Shown here one piece after another: positions 61,985 to 64,000 of a DNA stretch of 64,000 nt. The stretch is from Pseudooceanicola nanhaiensis (lineage in GTDB: Bacteria; Pseudomonadota; Alphaproteobacteria; Rhodobacterales; Rhodobacteraceae). The stretch is from positions 124,001-188,000 of the forward strand of contig NZ_JAIUZP010000006.1 of assembly GCF_020171315.1 (NCBI RefSeq), read 5' to 3'. Both the position numbers and the translations under genes were made by a program. The stretch's first letter is position 1, and every line of letters starts with the position of its first letter. A model generated the notes under the pieces. It was not told the origin of the DNA and did not search any database. It saw only the letters and a list, made by a program, of their open reading frames with translations.

Positions 61985-63393
61985 TGCGGGATCTCGGCAT
62001 GGGCGCGCGGCTGCATCTCCATCTCGATCCGCTCGGTGGCGCGGCAGGCGACATGTTCGTGGCCGCGCTGCTGGATGCCTTTCCCCATCTGACCGCCCGC
62101 GTCATGGCCGATTGCGCCGCCGTGCTGCCCGCCGAGGCAGGCCATGCGCGGCTGGCGAAGGGTATGAGCGGCGGCATGGCCGTGAAGCGGTTCGGGCTGG
62201 CGGGCACGGCGGAGGGTGGGGATCACCACCATGGCCATGATCATTCGCATGGTCATTCCCACGGGCATGCTCATGGGCATTCTCATGGTCATTCGCACGG
62301 GCATTCCCATGGCCATTCTCACGGGCACGCGCACTCCCATTCGGAGGCGCAGGCCCACGCGGAAGACCACGGGCATGGGCACAGCCACGCGGCGTCTCAC
62401 GCGCATGACCATGACCACAGCCATTCCCACGATACGACCTACCGCGCCCTGCGCGCCCGGATCGAGGAAGCGCCACTGGCCCCCGGCACCGCGGCAGAGG
62501 CCTGCGCCATCCTGCACCGGATCGCGCTCGCGGAAGCGGCGGCCCATGCCCTCCCCGTCGAGGAGGTGCATTTCCACGAGCTCGCCGACTGGGACAGCCT
62601 GATGGATGTGACGGCCGCGGGCTCGATCGCGGCGGCGCTGGAGGGCGCGACATGGTCCGTGGCACCCCTGCCCCTTGGCGCGGGCCTCGTGAAGACGGCC
62701 CATGGGATGCTGCCGGTCCCGGCCCCGGCGACGGCGAAGATCCTCGCAGGCTACGACTGGATCGACGATGGCGTGGCGGGGGAGCGGGTCACGCCGACAG
62801 GTGCCGCGATCATCGCCCATCTGACCGCGGGCCGCCACGGCACAAGGCCTCCGGGCCGGCTGACCAGCAGCGGCATGGGCGCGGGCACGCGCACCCTGCC
62901 CGACCGGCCCAATGTGCTGCGCGTCACTGCCTTCGAGATCACCGCCGCCCCAATTCCGGGGTTTGAAACCGCCGACCGCCAAGACAGCGACCGCGTGGTG
63001 CAACTGGCCTGCGATCTGGACGACATGACCGGCGAGGAGATCGGCTGGGCGGTGGAGGCCTTGCGTGCCCTGCCCGGCGTGGTGGACCTGACGCTGCTGC
63101 AGGCGCAGGGCAAGAAATCCCGTCCTGTCACCCGGATGGAACTCCTGCTCAGCCCGCAGGCAGAAACCGAGGTGATCCGGGAAATCTTCGACAAAACAAG
63201 CACGTTGGGCTTGCGCCGGACCGAGGTCGCGCGCCTGATCCTGCCGCGGGACAGCGGCACCGCACCGGATGGTGCCCGCCGCAAGACCGCCACCCGCCCC
63301 TCCGGTGTGACCACCAAGGCCGAAAGCGACGACCTCGCCTCGGCCCCGACGCTGGCCGCGCGCCGCGCCCGCGCCCGCACCGCCGAGAGCTGA
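61984..63393 (+). CDS. larC: LarC: nickel insertase for the nickel-pincer cofactor
   Basis: The 469-residue protein starts at the ATG overlapping the larA stop codon (a TTG one codon earlier is possible). LHLDPLGGAAGDMFVAALLD matches the LarC N-terminus. VEEVHFHELADWDSLMDV is the later family motif, followed by VTPTGAAIIAHL and CDLDDMTGEEIGWAVEAL. Residues 81-149 hold about 32 histidines, probably for nickel storage or delivery. LarC is a CTP-dependent cyclometallase that inserts nickel into the pincer ligand. Unlike the split larC1/larC2 of Lactiplantibacillus, it is one continuous frame. Confidence 0.93.
   Translation: MRDLGMGARLHLHLDPLGGAAGDMFVAALLDAFPHLTARVMADCAAVLPAEAGHARLAKGMSGGMAVKRFGLAGTAEGGDHHHGHDHSHGHSHGHAHGHSHGHSHGHSHGHSHGHAHSHSEAQAHAEDHGHGHSHAASHAHDHDHSHSHDTTYRALRARIEEAPLAPGTAAEACAILHRIALAEAAAHALPVEEVHFHELADWDSLMDVTAAGSIAAALEGATWSVAPLPLGAGLVKTAHGMLPVPAPATAKILAGYDWIDDGVAGERVTPTGAAIIAHLTAGRHGTRPPGRLTSSGMGAGTRTLPDRPNVLRVTAFEITAAPIPGFETADRQDSDRVVQLACDLDDMTGEEIGWAVEALRALPGVVDLTLLQAQGKKSRPVTRMELLLSPQAETEVIREIFDKTSTLGLRRTEVARLILPRDSGTAPDGARRKTATRPSGVTTKAESDDLASAPTLAARRARARTAES
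62221..62430 (+). repeat. Low-complexity His-codon tract within larC
   Basis: Repeated CAT/CAC units separated mainly by GGN and TCN codons encode the His-rich insert of LarC. The repetition is imperfect and entirely coding. Confidence 0.9.
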
Positions 63394-63401
63394 CATCCCG
63401 C

Positions 63402-63421
63402 GACGGCCCCGCCGGGCCGTC
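63402..63421 (+). terminator. GC-rich hairpin after larC
   Basis: GACGGCCC (63402-63409) pairs with GGGCCGTC (63414-63421) nine bases after the larC stop codon, followed by CCCCTAA rather than a T-tract. It may be a weak terminator or an RNA-stabilising element. Confidence 0.5.
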
Positions 63422-63538
63422 CCCCTAACCGGACCCGCAGGGGTCCCCCGCAAGGACCGGCCCGCCCGGGCCCGCGGACCGGGCGCGCCATGGCGCGGCC
63501 CGACCGCCCCAGACCGCGCACCACGCAAGGAGACCCTC

Positions 63539-64000
63539 ATGAAACCTCAGGTGCTCATCATCGCCCCGCTGCTCCCCGGCCAGATGGCCCAGTTGGAGGC
63601 CGCCTACGACCTGCACCGCCTCGACAAGGCCGCCGACAAGGCCGCCTTCCTCGCCGAGGTCGGCCCGCAGATCGACGCGGCGGTCACCGTCGGCTCCGTC
63701 GGTTTCACCCGCGCGCAGGCCGAGGCGCTGCCCAAGTGCAAGATCGTCTCCACCTCCTCGGTGGGCTACGACAAGATCGACCTTGCCGCCTGCGCCGCGC
63801 ATGGCATCGCCGTGACCAACACGCCGGACGTGCTGACCGATGACGTGGCCGATACCGCGCTGATGCTGCTGCTGGCCGCCGCACGGCAATTGCCGCAGGG
63901 CGAGGCACATGTGCGCACCGGGGCCTGGGCCAAGAAGGGGCAGATGCCGCTGACCATGGCGCTGAAGGGCAAGACGCTGGGCGTGGTCGGACTGGGCCGC
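63539..64000 (+). CDS. D-isomer-specific 2-hydroxyacid dehydrogenase (truncated by window end)
   Basis: The first 154 residues are visible. The N-terminal catalytic-domain half contains VSTSSVGYDKIDLAACAAHGIAVTNTPDVLTDDVADTAL, typical of glyoxylate/hydroxypyruvate reductase-like enzymes, and the visible sequence ends in the start of the Rossmann motif VVGLGR. The catalytic Arg, Glu and His lie outside. It oxidises or reduces a D-2-hydroxyacid with NAD(P). It follows larC by 145 bases, so it could act on the D isomer made by the LarA-family enzyme. AGGAG precedes the start. Confidence 0.9.
   Translation, partial: MKPQVLIIAPLLPGQMAQLEAAYDLHRLDKAADKAAFLAEVGPQIDAAVTVGSVGFTRAQAEALPKCKIVSTSSVGYDKIDLAACAAHGIAVTNTPDVLTDDVADTALMLLLAAARQLPQGEAHVRTGAWAKKGQMPLTMALKGKTLGVVGLGR

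Noticed and set aside
62221-62430. Possible CRISPR-like or minisatellite array
   Set aside because: The repetition follows CAT/CAC codons in the larC reading frame; there are no spacers and no conserved repeat unit.

Overview
The window is high-GC DNA (roughly two-thirds G+C by eye) whose proteins look alphaproteobacterial, most like the Rhodobacterales (Roseobacter/Paracoccus relatives). It is dense in binding-protein transporters (two peptide-type ABC systems and one TAXI-type TRAP system), FAD amine oxidases, GntR/FCD regulators and sugar-acid catabolic enzymes. I saw no rRNA, tRNA, CRISPR array, insertion sequence or phage gene. The first and last genes run off the window.

Layout. 1-6 kb: a truncated Uup-type ABC-F ATPase, a DASS-type anion permease, a 3-hydroxyacyl-CoA/carnitine dehydrogenase-like enzyme, a type II haloacid dehalogenase and a double GNAT protein. 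6-13.4 kb: an M20 peptidase divergent from a Tat-exported peptide ABC system with a fused double ATPase, followed by an Lrp regulator. 13.4-20.3 kb: a second double GNAT protein, three DadA/PuuB-like FAD oxidoreductases and a DHA2-type MFS pump. 20.3-28.5 kb: a second peptide ABC operon behind an amidase, then an aldo/keto reductase. 28.7-38 kb: a tartrate/D-malate dehydrogenase, an ArgE-like deacylase, a small GNAT, a hydantoinase/oxoprolinase pair (HyuA/HyuB), a LysR regulator and an SDR. 38-46 kb (minus strand): a dicarboxylate symporter, an FAD 2-hydroxyacid dehydrogenase with a ThDP enzyme, and a TAXI-TRAP transporter.

46-64 kb is the most interesting part. It holds a complete nickel-pincer cofactor set, LarE and LarB at 47-48.6 kb and LarC at 62-63.4 kb, with a LarA-family apoenzyme directly upstream of larC. 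Between them lie sugar-acid enzymes: an IlvD/Edd dehydratase resembling L-arabinonate dehydratase, a DapA-family dehydratase, an RraA protein, an HpcH/HpaI aldolase, a UxaA/GarD-type dehydratase, 5-dehydro-4-deoxyglucarate dehydratase and 2-oxoglutarate semialdehyde dehydrogenase, plus four GntR-family regulators. A D-isomer-specific 2-hydroxyacid dehydrogenase follows larC. The simplest reading is an oxidative sugar-acid pathway ending in 2-oxoglutarate. In it, a Ni-pincer racemase/epimerase corrects C2 stereochemistry before dehydration. The TAXI-TRAP system shares a divergent control region with the larEB operon and may import the substrate. The substrate cannot be read from sequence.

The noncoding DNA is also informative. 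An identical AT-rich 10-mer (TAATATATCA) lies upstream of the IlvD operon, the UxaA gene and the SDR. A convergent spacer at 49.4-50.0 kb carries four TTTGCAAA palindromes spaced 22-40-22. Another convergent spacer at 57.7-58.0 kb is almost entirely consecutive hairpins. Several intrinsic terminators are clear.
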